A DNA stretch of 64,000 nucleotides from Rhodococcus sp. AW25M09 (GTDB lineage: Bacteria > Actinomycetota > Actinomycetes > Mycobacteriales > Mycobacteriaceae). Positions 37,268 to 50,950 of this stretch are shown here, in pieces (position 1 is the stretch's first letter; each line of letters starts with the position of its first letter). The notes under the pieces were generated by a model, which saw only the letters and a program-made list of their open reading frames with translations, ran no database searches and was not told where the DNA came from. The stretch spans positions 41,033 to 105,032 of the forward strand of contig NZ_CAPS01000068.1 of assembly GCF_000333955.1 (NCBI RefSeq), read 5' to 3'. Both the position numbers and the translations under genes were made by a program.

Positions 37268-38191
37268 ATGAATTCGCAGCCGGGGGGCTCGGTACCTGAT
37301 CGCATCGACGTGACATTCGATTCACACGGGGACGCCTGCGCGGCGTGGCTCTACCTTCCGAACGGCACCCATCCTGCACCGGTGATCGTCATGGGGCACG
37401 GGCTCGGCGGAACTCGGGAAATGCGACTGGACGCCTACGCGGAGCGTTTTCGAGCCGCAGGGTATGCCTGCCTCGTCTTCGATTATCGCTACTTCGGGGC
37501 GAGCGGCGGAGAACCACGACAGCTACTCGATATCGAATCGCAGCTCCAGGACTGGGCTTCTGCTATTGCCCACGCTCGTTCCCGATCGGATGTGGACACG
37601 TCTCGAATCGTCCTGTGGGGCTCGTCGTTCGGCGGAGGGCATGTCATCGTGGCCGGTGCCCGAGACCAGCGGGTAGCAGCCGTGGTTGCACAGTGTCCGT
37701 TCACCGACGGAATCGCATCGGGACTCGCGTCGAGCACCTTGACGTCGATGAAGCTGTCCGTCCGTGCGCTGGGGGATCTGGCGGGGTCGATGATCGGGCG
37801 GCCGCCACTGATGGTGTCGACGGCCGGACGGCCTGGGACGACGGCATTGATGACCTCTCCCGACAGCTACGACGGTTACCTGGCACTTGCGCCGGATGCC
37901 GACGAGTCGTTCCACAACCGGGTCGCGGCCAGAGTTGCGTTGCAGATCGTGCGGCACCGGCCCGGGCGTCGGGCAAAGGACGTTCGCTGTCCCATCTTGT
38001 TCGTCGTCTGCGAGACGGACTCGGTAGCGCCGGCCGAGGCCACGCTGCGCTACGCACGGACGGCACCGCTGGGTGAGATCAAGACCTACGCCGCCGGTCA
38101 CTTCGAGATCTACCTGGGCGAGGCATTCGAGCGGGTAGTGGAAGATCAGCTCGAGTTCCTGACCCGCACTGTTCCACCGACTTCTCAGTAG
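37268..38191 (+). CDS. Alpha/beta hydrolase (dienelactone-hydrolase/esterase type)
   Basis: A 307-aa cytoplasmic alpha/beta hydrolase. The N-terminal [20 protein letters not shown] and the GHGLGG turn make the oxyanion region, the nucleophile elbow is [10 protein letters not shown] (Ser at about 119), and the acid/His are expected in [12 protein letters not shown] and [11 protein letters not shown]. It resembles the Xaa-Pro peptidase-like/acetyl-esterase group. It is convergent with the nitrate reductase gene, overlapping by 7 bp. Confidence 0.85.
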   Translation: MNSQPGGSVPDRIDVTFDSHGDACAAWLYLPNGTHPAPVIVMGHGLGGTREMRLDAYAERFRAAGYACLVFDYRYFGASGGEPRQLLDIESQLQDWASAIAHARSRSDVDTSRIVLWGSSFGGGHVIVAGARDQRVAAVVAQCPFTDGIASGLASSTLTSMKLSVRALGDLAGSMIGRPPLMVSTAGRPGTTALMTSPDSYDGYLALAPDADESFHNRVAARVALQIVRHRPGRRAKDVRCPILFVVCETDSVAPAEATLRYARTAPLGEIKTYAAGHFEIYLGEAFERVVEDQLEFLTRTVPPTSQ

Positions 38192-41100
38192 ACGTCGCGC
38201 ACGTATCGCTTTTCTGCAGCAAGAGCTTTGACGTAGGCTTCGGCGCTGCTCGGTGCGAGCTTGCCGTGTTGGGCCACCACGCCCTTCAGCGCAGCATCGA
38301 CGTCCTTGGCCATGCGGGACGCATCGCCGCAGACGTAGAAATGAGCACCGCGGTGAATCCAGTTCCACAGCTCTGCGCCGTACTCGCGCATTCGATCCTG
38401 GACGTAGACCTTGTCCTTCTGATCGCGTGAGAACGCCACATCCAAGCGATTCAACGAACCGTCGCTCAGCATCGCGGTCAGTTCGTCGCGGTAGTAGAAG
38501 TCGGTATCTGCGTGCTGTTCACCGAAGAACAGCCAATTGGGACCGGTGTGCCCGAGTGCCCGACGCTCGTGCAGAAAAGCCCTGAACGGGGCGACTCCGG
38601 TTCCCGGGCCAACCATGATCATCGGGGTAGCGGGGTCGTCCGGCGGCTTGAAGTGCGAGGACCTCTGAACGAAGATCCCCACATCGTGGTTCGCCGCGTG
38701 GTCGGCCAAATAGGTCGAACACACTCCGCGTCGGGGAACTCCGTGCACGTTGTACCGCACCGCCGACACGGTCACCTGCACCTCGTTGGGGTTCTCCTTC
38801 GGGCTCGACGAAATGGAATACAAACGCGGCTGCAGCGGCTTGAGCACGCCCAACCAGTCTTCGACCGAGGCCCGAACCGGATGGGCGGCAAGCACATCGA
38901 TCGACTGGCGACCCCACATCCAGTCGGACAGCGCAGGTCGGTTGTCGGGATGCAGCATCGATTCGAGATCGTCGTCCGCGGTCCGTCGATGCACGAACTT
39001 CAGCAGATCCGTTGTTGCACGCGCAATTTCGAGGTGGCTACTGAGCGCCGTGTGCAACGTCATCGAGTCGTGCCCGGTGAGGTCGACCACTGCCTGGCCG
39101 TCCAGGCCGGTAGCGAGTAGCCACTCGTCCACGAAGCTGCTGCTGTTGCGAGGCCAGACGCCGAGTGCGTCTCCGGCCTCGTATTCGAGTGTGCCGTCGG
39201 GCAGATGAAACCCCAGTTGACGAACGTCTTTGATGGACCCGCGCGCGGTCAGCACTCGATTGCGCACGACAGTGGTCACGAGCGGGGACTTCTTGCTGTA
39301 TCTCTCCGACTCGGTGTCTCTCGTTACGTGCACGACGTGAGGTTCGGTGACGTCCACTCGTGCCGCGTCGGCCGGGGCGTCGCCGTCGCGACAGAGCGTG
39401 TCGACCACGGCATCGAGCCACGTGGCCGCCTCGCCCTCGTAGTCGGGTTCGCAATCGACTCTGTCGAGCAGTCGCTGGGCACCCAACTCGCTGAGACGCT
39501 CGTCGATCCTTCGGCCGTGACCGCAGAAGTCGGCGTAGCTCGAATCGCCGAACGCGAGCACGGCATAGCGGATTCCGGGTAGCGCCGGTGCGGACTCGGC
39601 GACAAGGCTGTCCCAGAACGTCGCCCCATTGTCAGGTGCTTCGCCATCGCCGGTGGTGCTGCTGACGATCAGCACGTCTGCCTCGGCGGGCAACCGATCG
39701 ACGGTGAACGAGTCCATCGAGTACTCGGCGATGTTCAGTCCTGCTCCCCGCAGGTGGGACAGGCAGGACTGGGCGTACTCCTCTGCGGTGCCGGTCTGAG
39801 AGGCCCACAGCAAAAACACAGCTGGACGCGAGGAATCAGCAGCATCGGCCGCAATGTCGGCGGCGGCACCGCCGGCCTCGGGTGAACGTGAGTACAAACC
39901 AGCGAGAACGCCGTCGAGCCATGCGTGATTCTCGGGGGACAGGGGAGTCCTGAGCGGCAGAGTAGGAGTGCCCGCGGCACTGCGCCCCGCGGCGCTGCCG
40001 AGACCTTCGATAAGCCCGGCGACGTAACGTTGTTCCATGGTGGTGAGCGGTTCTGCGGGACGAGAAGGTCGGCCGACGATCGCGGCGAGAGCATCGACGG
40101 GATCGTCCACACTGTCATGCCTCGAGGGCGACGCCTGCAGGGCTGCAGCAATTTTGGTGAGCACGACAGCACAGGCCTTGAACTCGGGTTGTTGAGAATA
40201 CGGATCGATGGCGTCGTTGGTGACCGCGTTGATCGCCAGGTCCTCGCCGAACTCGTCGTTCCAGTGAAACGGTGCGAAACAGTTGCCAGGGAGGACGCGA
40301 TCGCTGATCACAGCTGGGAGAACAGCGCGCCCTCGGCGGGAAGCGACCTCGATGCTGTCGCCGGCGGTCACGCTGAGTCGCTCGGCATCGAGGGGGTGCA
40401 CCTCGATGAAGGGCCCGGAATCGAGTTTGTTCAGCTTGGCGACTTTGCCGGTCTTGGTCATGGTGTGCCACTGATGCGGTAGCCGACCGGTGTTGAGCAG
40501 AAACGGATAGTCGTCGTCGGGCATCTCGGCCGGCAGCATGGCCGGCCTGGCGAAGAACTGGGCCCGCCCGCTCGGGTTGGGGAAGGACAGCGCCGGAACC
40601 GAACCATCCTCGGATACCCGTTGCCGTTGGCTGACTCCGTCGTTCAGGTAGCGGATCGGGTGTCTGGTCGTCGCTGCATCGGGGGGACACGGCCATTGGA
40701 TGGGGGCCTGGCGTAGACCCTCGTAGGTCACTCCGCGGATGTCGTAACCGGTGTTCGGGTTCCAGAATTGCTTGATCTCCTCGAACACCTCCTCGGCGCT
40801 CGTATAGGTGAATGCCTCCGAATACCCCAGTGCGCAGGCCATGTCGGCGATGATCTTCCAATCCGGCAGTGCCCCGCCCGGTGCCTCGACTGCCGGCTGA
40901 AACAGAGTCAGGTTGCGCTCGGAATTGACCATCACGCCCTCGGCCTCCGTCCACAGAGCGGCGGGCAACATCACATCGGCGTAGGCGTTCGTTTCGGTAT
41001 CGGCAAATGCATCCTGGGTGATCACCAACTCGGCGCGGTCGAGACCGTCGATCACTGTGGTCCGGTTTGCTACCGACGCAACAGGATTGGTGCAGATTAT

Positions 41101-42327
41101 CCAGCATGCCTTGATCTCGCCCGCGGCCAGCTTGGAGAACATCTCGATGGTTCCGCCGCCGACATCGGTGCGCAGAGTTCCGCGCGGAATGCCCCATCGA
41201 TCCTCGACGAAGTCCCTGTCGGCGTCGTTGCCGACCGCACGCTGGCCCGGCAATCCGGGGCCCATGTAACCCATTTCCCGCCCACCCATGGCGTTCGGTT
41301 GGCCGGTGAGGGAGAACGGCCCGCTGCCAGTCTTGCAGATGGCACCGGTTGCCAGGTGGAGGTTGCACAACGCGTTGGTGTTCCAGGTTCCGTGCGTCGA
41401 CTGGTTGAGGCCCATGGTCCAGCAGCTCATCCAGTTCTTCGCGGTGCCGATCATCGTTGCCGCGGCACGTAGTTCGTGCTCGTCCAGACCCGTTGCAGTA
41501 CAGACTTTCTCCGGTGCGTAATCGGCGAGGAAGTCCGGCATCGCGTCCCATCCGCCGGTGAAGTCAGCGATGAATTCGGGGTCGGTGTTGCCGTCCTTGA
41601 CGATCAGAGCGAGCAGTCCGTTGAGCAGGGCCAGGTCCGATCCCGGTTCGAGTTGCAGATGCAGGTGTGCCTTGTCCGCCGTGGCCGTGCGTCGTGGATC
41701 GACGACGATCAGCTTCGCGCCCGCCTTGACGCGATCCATCATCCGCAGGAACAGAATGGGGTGGCAGTCGGCCATGTTCGAGCCGATGACCAAGAACACG
41801 TCGGCGTGGTCGAAGTCCTCGTACGATCCCGGCGGGCCGTCGGCTCCCAGCGATTGCTTGTAGCCGGTTCCCGCACTCGCCATGCACAGCCGGGAGTTGG
41901 ATTCGATCTGATTGGTACCGATGAACCCCTTGGCCAGCTTGTTCGCCAGATACTGCGCCTCGATCGACATCTGCCCCGACACATACAGCGCGACCGCGTC
42001 CGGACCGTGTTCGTCGATGATGGTTCGGAGGCGTCCAGCGGTGTCGTTGATCGCCACCGAGGCGTCCATGCTTTCCGGGCGCTCACCGCGCCGGTGCCGA
42101 ATCTGCGCTTTCTCCAGCCGTCCGGGCCCGGCGAGCATGTCCGCCGTAGTCGTTCCCTTGGTGCACAGCCGACCGAAGTTGGCCGGGTGGGACTTGTCCC
42201 CGACGGACTTGGTGACGACGGACCTGCTCGGCCTCGCATCAGAGGACGAGGAAAGACCGCCGACCTCGAGCACCATGCCGCATCCCACGCCGCAGTAGGC
42301 GCAGAGTGTCTTCACAGTGGTGGCCAT
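38185..42327 (-). CDS. Fused assimilatory nitrate reductase and NADPH flavoprotein
   Basis: A 1380-aa enzyme reducing nitrate to nitrite for nitrogen assimilation. Residues 1 to about 700 form the molybdopterin catalytic subunit (NasC/NarB type): [10 protein letters not shown] with LCTKG binds the 4Fe-4S cluster, followed by [18 protein letters not shown] and [17 protein letters not shown]. The C-terminal part is a sulfite-reductase/CPR-like electron-transfer module: flavodoxin ([15 protein letters not shown]), FAD domain (RLYSISSS) and NADPH domain ([17 protein letters not shown]). Internal fusion removes the need for a separate reductase. ATG at 42327, or GTG at 42336. No nitrite reductase or nitrate transporter gene is adjacent. 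Confidence 0.92.
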   Translation of the reverse strand: MATTVKTLCAYCGVGCGMVLEVGGLSSSSDARPSRSVVTKSVGDKSHPANFGRLCTKGTTTADMLAGPGRLEKAQIRHRRGERPESMDASVAINDTAGRLRTIIDEHGPDAVALYVSGQMSIEAQYLANKLAKGFIGTNQIESNSRLCMASAGTGYKQSLGADGPPGSYEDFDHADVFLVIGSNMADCHPILFLRMMDRVKAGAKLIVVDPRRTATADKAHLHLQLEPGSDLALLNGLLALIVKDGNTDPEFIADFTGGWDAMPDFLADYAPEKVCTATGLDEHELRAAATMIGTAKNWMSCWTMGLNQSTHGTWNTNALCNLHLATGAICKTGSGPFSLTGQPNAMGGREMGYMGPGLPGQRAVGNDADRDFVEDRWGIPRGTLRTDVGGGTIEMFSKLAAGEIKACWIICTNPVASVANRTTVIDGLDRAELVITQDAFADTETNAYADVMLPAALWTEAEGVMVNSERNLTLFQPAVEAPGGALPDWKIIADMACALGYSEAFTYTSAEEVFEEIKQFWNPNTGYDIRGVTYEGLRQAPIQWPCPPDAATTRHPIRYLNDGVSQRQRVSEDGSVPALSFPNPSGRAQFFARPAMLPAEMPDDDYPFLLNTGRLPHQWHTMTKTGKVAKLNKLDSGPFIEVHPLDAERLSVTAGDSIEVASRRGRAVLPAVISDRVLPGNCFAPFHWNDEFGEDLAINAVTNDAIDPYSQQPEFKACAVVLTKIAAALQASPSRHDSVDDPVDALAAIVGRPSRPAEPLTTMEQRYVAGLIEGLGSAAGRSAAGTPTLPLRTPLSPENHAWLDGVLAGLYSRSPEAGGAAADIAADAADSSRPAVFLLWASQTGTAEEYAQSCLSHLRGAGLNIAEYSMDSFTVDRLPAEADVLIVSSTTGDGEAPDNGATFWDSLVAESAPALPGIRYAVLAFGDSSYADFCGHGRRIDERLSELGAQRLLDRVDCEPDYEGEAATWLDAVVDTLCRDGDAPADAARVDVTEPHVVHVTRDTESERYSKKSPLVTTVVRNRVLTARGSIKDVRQLGFHLPDGTLEYEAGDALGVWPRNSSSFVDEWLLATGLDGQAVVDLTGHDSMTLHTALSSHLEIARATTDLLKFVHRRTADDDLESMLHPDNRPALSDWMWGRQSIDVLAAHPVRASVEDWLGVLKPLQPRLYSISSSPKENPNEVQVTVSAVRYNVHGVPRRGVCSTYLADHAANHDVGIFVQRSSHFKPPDDPATPMIMVGPGTGVAPFRAFLHERRALGHTGPNWLFFGEQHADTDFYYRDELTAMLSDGSLNRLDVAFSRDQKDKVYVQDRMREYGAELWNWIHRGAHFYVCGDASRMAKDVDAALKGVVAQHGKLAPSSAEAYVKALAAEKRYVRDVY

Positions 42328-42586
42328 GGATTCCACAGTGCCCGGCCCAGGGTGCGCGACCGTTACACGTCAGTTAGCCGAACATGACGTTGTCCTCACC
42401 GTCCTGCGCGAGGCCCGGTGATGTTCTGCCGCGGAGCTAACCGGACTCGGTCGGGAGGTAACACGAACATTGCGCACCGCGATTGGTACTCGAACGTTAT
42501 TCATCGAACGGGCTGTCGAGTGGAATGTGAAGATTCTGCGCTGGACAATCGTCCGGGTCGGGCTCGAAGTGGGAAGTGGTGTGTTG

Positions 42587-43780
42587 ATGAGGGTGTATCG
42601 CGGATTCGTACTCGCCGCGGTGGGAGTCGTTGCTTCGGTAGCGGTCCTGTCGGGATGCAGTTCTGCATCGGACATCTCCGAACCGTCGGTGCCGATCGAT
42701 TCCAACCCGATGACCGAGCTGATGAAACCGAAAGTGACTGCGAGCGTCGTCGACGGAGCAGTCGGATTCTCGCCCGCCGATCCGGTGTCCGTCTCGGTGG
42801 CCGACGGCAAGTTGTCCTCGGTGACGATGCTCGACCCGGCAGGCAAGCCTGTGTCGGGAGCCATTTCTCCCGACGGTTTGTCGTGGACCAACACCGAACC
42901 GCTCGGTTACGACCGCGAGTACCGCGTACAGGCCGATGCCTACGGAGTCGGGGGAGCGTCGAGCACCGTCACGAGCTTCACCACCAGTCAGCCCGGAAAC
43001 TTCACCAAGCCCTATGTCCTGCCGAATCCCGGTGCCATCGTGGGCATCGGACAGCCCGTCGCGGTCCAGTTCGACGAACAGATCACCGACAAGGTTGCTG
43101 CGCAGAACGCGATCACGGTCACCACGACGCCTGCCGTCGAAGGCGCGTTCTACTGGGTCAACAACAAAGAAGTTCGCTGGCGGCCGCAGAACTACTGGGC
43201 CCCCGGCACCGAAGTCGACGTGGCGGTGAACGTGTACGGGCGCGATCTCGGTGACGACATCTTCGGGCAGGAGGATGCCACGACGTCCTTCACGATCGGC
43301 GATGCCGTGATCGCCACCGCCGACGACAGCACCAAGCAGGTGACGTTCAACGTCAATGGCCAGGACGTGATCACCATGCCGACGTCGATGGGTAAGGACA
43401 GCACGCCCACCGACAACGGCGTCTACATCATCGGTGACCGTTTCGATCACCTCGTGATGGATTCGTCGACGTACGGCGTTCCGGTCGATTCGTCGACTGG
43501 CTACCGCACGCCGGTCGACTGGGCGACACGAATGTCCTACAGCGGCATCTTCTTCCATTCGGCACCGTGGTCGGTGGGGCAGCAGGGCTACTCGAACACC
43601 TCGCACGGTTGCCTGAATCTCAGTCCTACCAACGCCAAATGGGTGTACGACAACACCAAGCGCGGCGACATTGCCGTGGTGAAGAACACCGTCGGTGGAA
43701 CTCTGTCGGGCACCGACGGACTTGGCGACTGGAACATTCCGTGGGACAAGTGGAAAGCGGGCAACGCCACCACGGTCTGA
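42587..43780 (+). CDS. L,D-transpeptidase lipoprotein (Ldt/LppS-like)
   Basis: A 397-aa peptidoglycan crosslinking enzyme making 3-3 links. Residues 1-27 are a lipoprotein signal with lipobox LSGC. Two Ig-like beta domains follow (about 45-260), then the YkuD catalytic domain with the [13 protein letters not shown] motif whose Cys is the nucleophile, preceded by [13 protein letters not shown]. Length and order match mycobacterial Ldt proteins. ATG at 42587; the frame is open to 42470 without protein character. It is divergent from the nitrate reductase gene and convergent with an M23 peptidase gene. Confidence 0.93.
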   Translation: MRVYRGFVLAAVGVVASVAVLSGCSSASDISEPSVPIDSNPMTELMKPKVTASVVDGAVGFSPADPVSVSVADGKLSSVTMLDPAGKPVSGAISPDGLSWTNTEPLGYDREYRVQADAYGVGGASSTVTSFTTSQPGNFTKPYVLPNPGAIVGIGQPVAVQFDEQITDKVAAQNAITVTTTPAVEGAFYWVNNKEVRWRPQNYWAPGTEVDVAVNVYGRDLGDDIFGQEDATTSFTIGDAVIATADDSTKQVTFNVNGQDVITMPTSMGKDSTPTDNGVYIIGDRFDHLVMDSSTYGVPVDSSTGYRTPVDWATRMSYSGIFFHSAPWSVGQQGYSNTSHGCLNLSPTNAKWVYDNTKRGDIAVVKNTVGGTLSGTDGLGDWNIPWDKWKAGNATTV

Positions 43781-43799
43781 TCGGCCCCTGGAGCGTCGG

Positions 43800-44549
43800 T
43801 CAGCTGCGGTCGCGGGTCTGATAGAGCGTGGGATCGATTCCCAGCGTCTTCAGGTATGCCATCGGTTCGATGCTCGAGCCGTTGTTGCGCACCTCGAAGT
43901 GCAGATGTGGTCCGGTCGAATTGCCCGTGCTGCCGACCGCCCCGAGGACTTCTCCCGGTGCGACCTCGTCGCCGACGGACACCGCGATGCTGGACTGATG
44001 TCCGTAATAGGTCTCGGTGTTGCCACTCTTGACCCGGACGAGCTTGCCGTAGCCGTCGCCCGCATCTCCGGCCTGAACGACGGTTCCGCCGGTGACCGCG
44101 TGGATCGGGGTCCCGCTGTCCGCAGCCAGGTCCACACCCTGGTGGTACTGAGCGCCGTAGCCCGTCGGGTTGTTACGTCCACCGTAGCCCGAAGTGATGC
44201 GGTACTTGCCTGCATCGATGGGGAGCACTGAACCGCCGAGTCCGATGGCCGGCGGCGCGATCGGGATTGTGACCTCGGGGAGGTCCGCGGCGCTCGGTGC
44301 GTCGGATGTGTCCGGTGCCGAGAGTACGTCGCCGTCGAGAACCAAGGCAGCGACCTGGTTGATGAGTACGCCGGTGGCGTCGAGCACGGCGGCGAGGATC
44401 GCGGCCCGCTGCTGCGCGTCGGGCTGGGGGATCGGGATCTGGGGCAAGTCGATCGTGGGTTGTGCGGTGGCCACCGCTGGGCTGAGCAAGCCGGTTGTGC
44501 CGATGCACAGTGCCGCCGACAAGATCGAACCCGCTATGACTCTGTGCAT
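43800..44549 (-). CDS. Secreted M23 family metallopeptidase
   Basis: A 249-aa exported peptidase. Residues 1-31 are a signal peptide (MHRVIAGSILSAALCIGTTG, cleavage after ATAQ). A Pro/Asp-rich N-terminal region precedes the M23/LytM domain: YHQGVDLAADSGTPIHAV carries the first zinc His and Asp, and GPHLHFEVRNNG the HxH motif. It probably cuts peptidoglycan crosslinks or, if degenerate, activates amidases. It lies tail to tail with the L,D-transpeptidase gene, 19 bp apart. ATG at 44549 used. Confidence 0.9.
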   Translation of the reverse strand: MHRVIAGSILSAALCIGTTGLLSPAVATAQPTIDLPQIPIPQPDAQQRAAILAAVLDATGVLINQVAALVLDGDVLSAPDTSDAPSAADLPEVTIPIAPPAIGLGGSVLPIDAGKYRITSGYGGRNNPTGYGAQYHQGVDLAADSGTPIHAVTGGTVVQAGDAGDGYGKLVRVKSGNTETYYGHQSSIAVSVGDEVAPGEVLGAVGSTGNSTGPHLHFEVRNNGSSIEPMAYLKTLGIDPTLYQTRDRS

Positions 44550-44683
44550 TCTGCGACCCACGAAAAAGCCTCCTCGTCTGCGCCCACCGCGCACCCGTCG
44601 GATGGGTGCGAGCTGGACGTAAGAACATGTTCGGTGACGCTTCGGGGCACGCTGAGCTCACGTAGCAGAAAACACATGAATCA

Positions 44684-44780
44684 CATTGGTACTTTTCTTC
44701 CCCAAAAGTGCCAATGGTTACCGTACGTCACATCTACCCCACAGGGAACTTCGAGAGTCGAATTACAACAACGTAATTCG
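44684..44780. promoter_or_regulatory. Two dyads upstream of the M23 peptidase gene
   Basis: Dyad A: CATTGGTACTTTT (44684-44696) against AAAAGTGCCAATG (44704-44716), 12 of 13 pairs matching. Dyad B: CGAATTAC (44759-44766) against GTAATTCG (44773-44780), perfect 8-bp arms with a 6-base spacer. They lie in the 280-bp gap between the M23 gene (minus) and tRNA-His (minus), the only well-structured part of it. They could be operators or, for dyad A, a leader hairpin. Confidence 0.55.
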
Positions 44781-44841
44781 AGGTCAGGGCGGTTGTGGGG
44801 ACTGCGGAACGACTCGACTCCGGCGATGTCGACGCACGAAA

Positions 44842-44875
44842 AAGGCCGGTCTCGCGAGGAGACCGGCCTTCTTCG
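44842..44875 (-). terminator. Terminator of tRNA-His
   Basis: AAGGCCGGTCTC (44842-44853) pairs with GAGACCGGCCTT (44859-44870) around a 5-base loop. On the minus strand the stem is followed by TTTTTCG. It begins right after the tRNA-His 3' end. Confidence 0.88.
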
Positions 44876-44880
44876 TATGG

Positions 44881-44954
44881 GGTGAGCGACGGGACTCGAA
44901 CCCGCGACATCCAGGATCACAACCTGGTGCTCTACCAGCTGAACTACGCCCACC
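44881..44954 (-). tRNA. tRNA-His (anticodon GTG)
   Basis: Read on the minus strand: acceptor GTGGGCG with CGCTCAC, D arm TAGTTCAGCTGGTAGAGC, anticodon stem CAGG/CCTG with loop TTGTGAT giving GTG, and T arm GCGGGTTCGAGTCCCGT. A G precedes the acceptor (the special G-1 of tRNA-His) and pairs with a C discriminator. CCA is encoded next (44878-44880). Confidence 0.95.
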
Positions 44955-45031
44955 ATTGCACGCGTCCGCAGAACCTTTTCGGGCTCTGCATCAGCAGCGT
45001 CGACAATACTAGCGGGTTGAATCCACGGTTG

Positions 45032-45652
45032 CTAATCCGCCCCTGATTGCGTGTCGAGATCTTGAACGACAGCCGCGATGTCGCTGGTCGACGGCCCTGG
45101 CTGTGCCACGAATGCCGTACGGCGGTAGTACTGCAGCTCTTTGATGGACTCCTTGATGTCCGCGAGAGCACGGTGCGCCAAACCCTTGGGGGGCTGTCCG
45201 TAGTAGATCCGCGGGTACCACCGTCGGGAAAGTTCCTTGATCGAGCTGACGTCGATCATTCGGTAGTGGAGGTAGGTATCGAGGGTGTTCATGTCGCGAG
45301 AGATGAACCCACGGTCGGTGGCGATCGAGTTGCCGGCGAGCGGCACCGTCCCGGCTACCGGGACGTGCTCCTTGATGTACGCCAGCACGCGCTGCTCGGC
45401 CTCCTCGAGAGACACCTCCGACGCGCGCACCTCATCGGTCAAGCCAGATTTGGCGTGCATGGCGGTGACGACGGCAGGCATGTTCGCCAGCGCATCGTCG
45501 TCGGCATGAATGACGATGTCGATGCCCTCCCCGAGGATATTGAGCTCGCTGTCGGTCACCAGCGCAGCAATTTCGATCAGCTTGTCCTTACTCAGATCCA
45601 AGCCGGTCATTTCACAGTCGATCCACACGAGTTTGTCCTGCACTCGCTCCAC
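45032..45652 (-). CDS. orn: Oligoribonuclease
   Basis: A 206-aa DEDDh 3'-5' exoribonuclease that degrades RNA dinucleotides, including pGpG from cyclic-di-GMP turnover. The exonuclease motifs are [13 protein letters not shown] (Asp, Glu), [14 protein letters not shown] (Asp) and [11 protein letters not shown] (His, Asp). Length is standard. GTG at 45652 or GTG at 45643, the latter with GGAG four bases upstream, are the possible starts. It is divergent from the HerA-like gene and follows tRNA-His on the other side. Confidence 0.95.
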   Translation of the reverse strand: MERVQDKLVWIDCEMTGLDLSKDKLIEIAALVTDSELNILGEGIDIVIHADDDALANMPAVVTAMHAKSGLTDEVRASEVSLEEAEQRVLAYIKEHVPVAGTVPLAGNSIATDRGFISRDMNTLDTYLHYRMIDVSSIKELSRRWYPRIYYGQPPKGLAHRALADIKESIKELQYYRRTAFVAQPGPSTSDIAAVVQDLDTQSGAD

Positions 45653-45737
45653 AGTAGTGCGCGTACTACAGCCGCTAGGGTTTGCGGTGGCGATCGAACC
45701 AGTTCAGCAACAGCACACGTTCTTGGAGGACGCGGAC

Positions 45738-47462
45738 ATGACAGTCGACCCGACGCAGCCGGCACCTACGCTCAGTCCTGCAGAGAAGGCGAAGGCGGCC
45801 AAGGCTGCCGCCGTCGAAGCTGCACGGGTGGCTGCCGAGGCGCTGGCCGCGGCCGACGCCGCCGAAGCCGAGGCGCTCGCCGCTGAGCAGGGGCAGGCGC
45901 CGACCGCGACCGGAAAAGCTGCCGAGATCGCCGCCGGATACGCCTCTTCGGGCGCCGCGCTGGAACTGGGCACCGTGGTGCTCGATGGTGTCACCGACCC
46001 CGCTGCCGCCATTCGAATTCCGTTGGCCACGTTGAACCGGCACGGTCTCGTTGCCGGGGCCACCGGAACCGGTAAGACGAAAACTCTGCAGGGCATTGCC
46101 GAGCAGCTCTGTGCTGCAGGTGTTCCCGTCGTCATGGCCGATGTCAAAGGCGACTTGTCCGGCCTGTCGAAGCCGGGCGAGGAGAACGAGAAAATCCGCA
46201 GCCGAGCTGTGGAGACCGGTGTTCAGGACTGGACACCCGCCGGCCACCCGGTGGAGTTCCTCTCGCTCGGCACCGAAGGAATCGGAGTGCCGGTGCGCGC
46301 CACCATCACCGCGTTCGGACCGATTCTGCTCAGTAAAGTGCTGGGGCTGAACAAAACTCAGGAATCGACCCTCGGCCTGATCTTCCATTGGGCAGACTCC
46401 CAGGGGCTCGCCCTGCTCGACCTCAAGGACCTGAGGTCGGTGATCATGCATCTGACGAGTGACGAGGGCAAGGCAGACCTGAAGGGCATCGGCGGTGTCT
46501 CCTCGGCGACCGCAGGGGTGATTCTGCGCTCGCTGGTCAACCTCGAAGCGGACGGCGGCGACACCTTCTTCGGCGAGCCGGAGCTCGAGACCGAGGATCT
46601 GCTGCGCGTCGGACCGGACGGGCGAGGCATCATCACACTGTTCGAGCTCGGAGCGCAGGCATCGCGTCCGGTCATGTTCTCCACGTTCCTGATGTGGGTG
46701 CTCGCCGACCTTTTCCAGACGCTGCCCGAGGTCGGCGATATCGACAAGCCCAAACTTGTCTTCATCTTCGACGAAGCGCACCTGCTCTTCGCCGATGCGT
46801 CGAAGGCGTTTCTGCAGCAGGTCGAGCAGACCGTAAAGCTCATTCGGTCCAAGGGCGTCGGCGTCTTCTTCTGCACGCAGCTGCCCACCGACGTCCCCAA
46901 CGATGTTCTCTCGCAATTGGGCGCACGCATTCAGCATGCCCTGCGCGCGTTCACCCCCGACGATCAGAAGGCGCTGAACAAGACGGTGCGCACGTACCCC
47001 AAGACCGACGCGTACGACCTCGAGAAAGCTCTGACCTCGCTCGGGACCGGTGAGGCGATCGTGACGGTCCTCTCGGAGGGAGGCGCTCCGACGCCGGTGG
47101 CGTGGACGAAGATTCGCCCGCCCCGCTCGCTGATGGACACCATCGGCAACGACGCGATCATGGCGGCCGCGTCGTCGAGCTCACTGTCCGTGAAATATCG
47201 GCAGACGATCGATCGCGAGTCTGCCTACGAACGGATGCAGGCCCGGGTGGCGAACGTGCCCGCTCCGGCCGAGAAGTTCGACATCCCGCCCCTGCCCGCG
47301 GATCTGCCGGATCTATCCCCGAGCGAGCCGGACGGACCGTCGGCCGCAGAACGGATCATGGACAATCCGGCGGTCAAGAGCTTTCTGCGATCTGCTGCGT
47401 CGGCGGCCGGACGCGAAATATCGCGCAGTATCTTCGGAACCGGACGGCGCCGAAGGCGCTGA
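45738..47462 (+). CDS. HerA-like/DUF853 hexameric ATPase
   Basis: A 574-aa protein. Residues 1-55 are an Ala/Glu-rich helical leader. The ATPase core has Walker A GATGTGKTK (about 108-116) and Walker B LVFIFDEAH (about 341-349), followed by FFCTQLPTDVP as sensor region. It belongs to the DUF853 branch of the HerA/FtsK superfamily, predicted DNA-translocating ATPases of unclear role. The C-terminus ends in a basic GRRRRR-like tail. GGAGG precedes the ATG at 45738. The upstream open frame covers the divergent orn gene and is not used. Confidence 0.88.
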   Translation: MTVDPTQPAPTLSPAEKAKAAKAAAVEAARVAAEALAAADAAEAEALAAEQGQAPTATGKAAEIAAGYASSGAALELGTVVLDGVTDPAAAIRIPLATLNRHGLVAGATGTGKTKTLQGIAEQLCAAGVPVVMADVKGDLSGLSKPGEENEKIRSRAVETGVQDWTPAGHPVEFLSLGTEGIGVPVRATITAFGPILLSKVLGLNKTQESTLGLIFHWADSQGLALLDLKDLRSVIMHLTSDEGKADLKGIGGVSSATAGVILRSLVNLEADGGDTFFGEPELETEDLLRVGPDGRGIITLFELGAQASRPVMFSTFLMWVLADLFQTLPEVGDIDKPKLVFIFDEAHLLFADASKAFLQQVEQTVKLIRSKGVGVFFCTQLPTDVPNDVLSQLGARIQHALRAFTPDDQKALNKTVRTYPKTDAYDLEKALTSLGTGEAIVTVLSEGGAPTPVAWTKIRPPRSLMDTIGNDAIMAAASSSSLSVKYRQTIDRESAYERMQARVANVPAPAEKFDIPPLPADLPDLSPSEPDGPSAAERIMDNPAVKSFLRSAASAAGREISRSIFGTGRRRRR

Positions 47463-47469
47463 TGCGCAG

Positions 47470-48273
47470 TCAGTTTCCCAGCTTCTTGTAGAAGCTGCCG
47501 ATGATCGGTGCGGAGATGCTGCGCGGGCTGTACTGCCCAGCGACGGACATGCCTTTGCTCAGCACGCCGGGTACGACGCGCATCTTGTTCTTCTCCAGGC
47601 CGTCCAGTGACACCTTCGCGGTGTACGCGCTGTCGATCCACAGGAAGTCTGGGACCATCTTGTCCACGATCGAGGCCTCGGCCGGGTCGGGTGTCTCGGT
47701 GCGCACCGGGCCGGGAGCGAGCAGGGTGACGTTGACCCCGGTGCCTTCGAGCTCCCCGCGTATCGACTCGGAGAACGTATTGACGAAGGCTTTGGTTGCG
47801 GCGTAGGTCGCGTTGTTGGGGATGGCCATGTTTCCTGCTGCGGATCCGGTGATGAGGATGCCGCCTGCTCCGCGCCCGATCATGCCGGGCATGACGGCCA
47901 ACGTGAGATCGTGCACGGCAACGGCATTGAGCTCGACCTGGTCGCGTTCGTACGCAGGATCGAGCCCGGCCAACGGTCCGAACGTCGCGATCCCCGCGTT
48001 GTTGCACAGAATCGAGATCTCACGTTCGGACAGCTCGGTGACCAGCTCCTGCCGCTGCTGACGATTCGACAGATCCGACTGCCGCACCTCGACGGTCACG
48101 CCGTACTCGGCAGTGAGCTTCGCAGCCAGCGCCTCGAGCAGTTCACCGCGTCGAGCCACCACAATCAGCGAGTGACCTCGGGCGGCGAGTTCGGTGGCCA
48201 GGGCTTCACCGATACCGGAAGAGGCTCCGGTGACGACGGCGCGGGCATCGGGGTTGGGCTTGGGCAGGCTCAC
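47470..48273 (-). CDS. SDR family NAD(P)-dependent oxidoreductase
   Basis: A 267-aa short-chain dehydrogenase of the DltE/YqjQ-like subgroup. VVTGASSGIGEALATELA is the cofactor site, LCNNAGIATFG the NxAG motif, and GGILITGSAAG with YAATKAFVNTFSES the catalytic Ser and YxxxK. Its C-terminus lies 8 bp from the convergent HerA-like gene. Substrate unknown; relatives act on long-chain or steroid-like ketones. Confidence 0.9.
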   Translation of the reverse strand: MSLPKPNPDARAVVTGASSGIGEALATELAARGHSLIVVARRGELLEALAAKLTAEYGVTVEVRQSDLSNRQQRQELVTELSEREISILCNNAGIATFGPLAGLDPAYERDQVELNAVAVHDLTLAVMPGMIGRGAGGILITGSAAGNMAIPNNATYAATKAFVNTFSESIRGELEGTGVNVTLLAPGPVRTETPDPAEASIVDKMVPDFLWIDSAYTAKVSLDGLEKNKMRVVPGVLSKGMSVAGQYSPRSISAPIIGSFYKKLGN

Positions 48274-48296
48274 GGTGAGACAGGCTAGCGGACAGA

Positions 48297-50866
<2,570 letters not shown>

Positions 50867-50950
50867 AACCGAGAGTATGTATGCAACGCAGTGACTATGC
50901 AACTAGGTGCACGTCTGTTCGGCGTCTTTCTCGGTCTAGTGTTGGCAACC

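Noticed and set aside
44550..44680. c-di-AMP (ydaO-type) riboswitch upstream of the M23 gene
   Set aside because: Such riboswitches precede related cell-wall genes, but I could not line up the conserved core in this leader. Only the dyads further up are clear.
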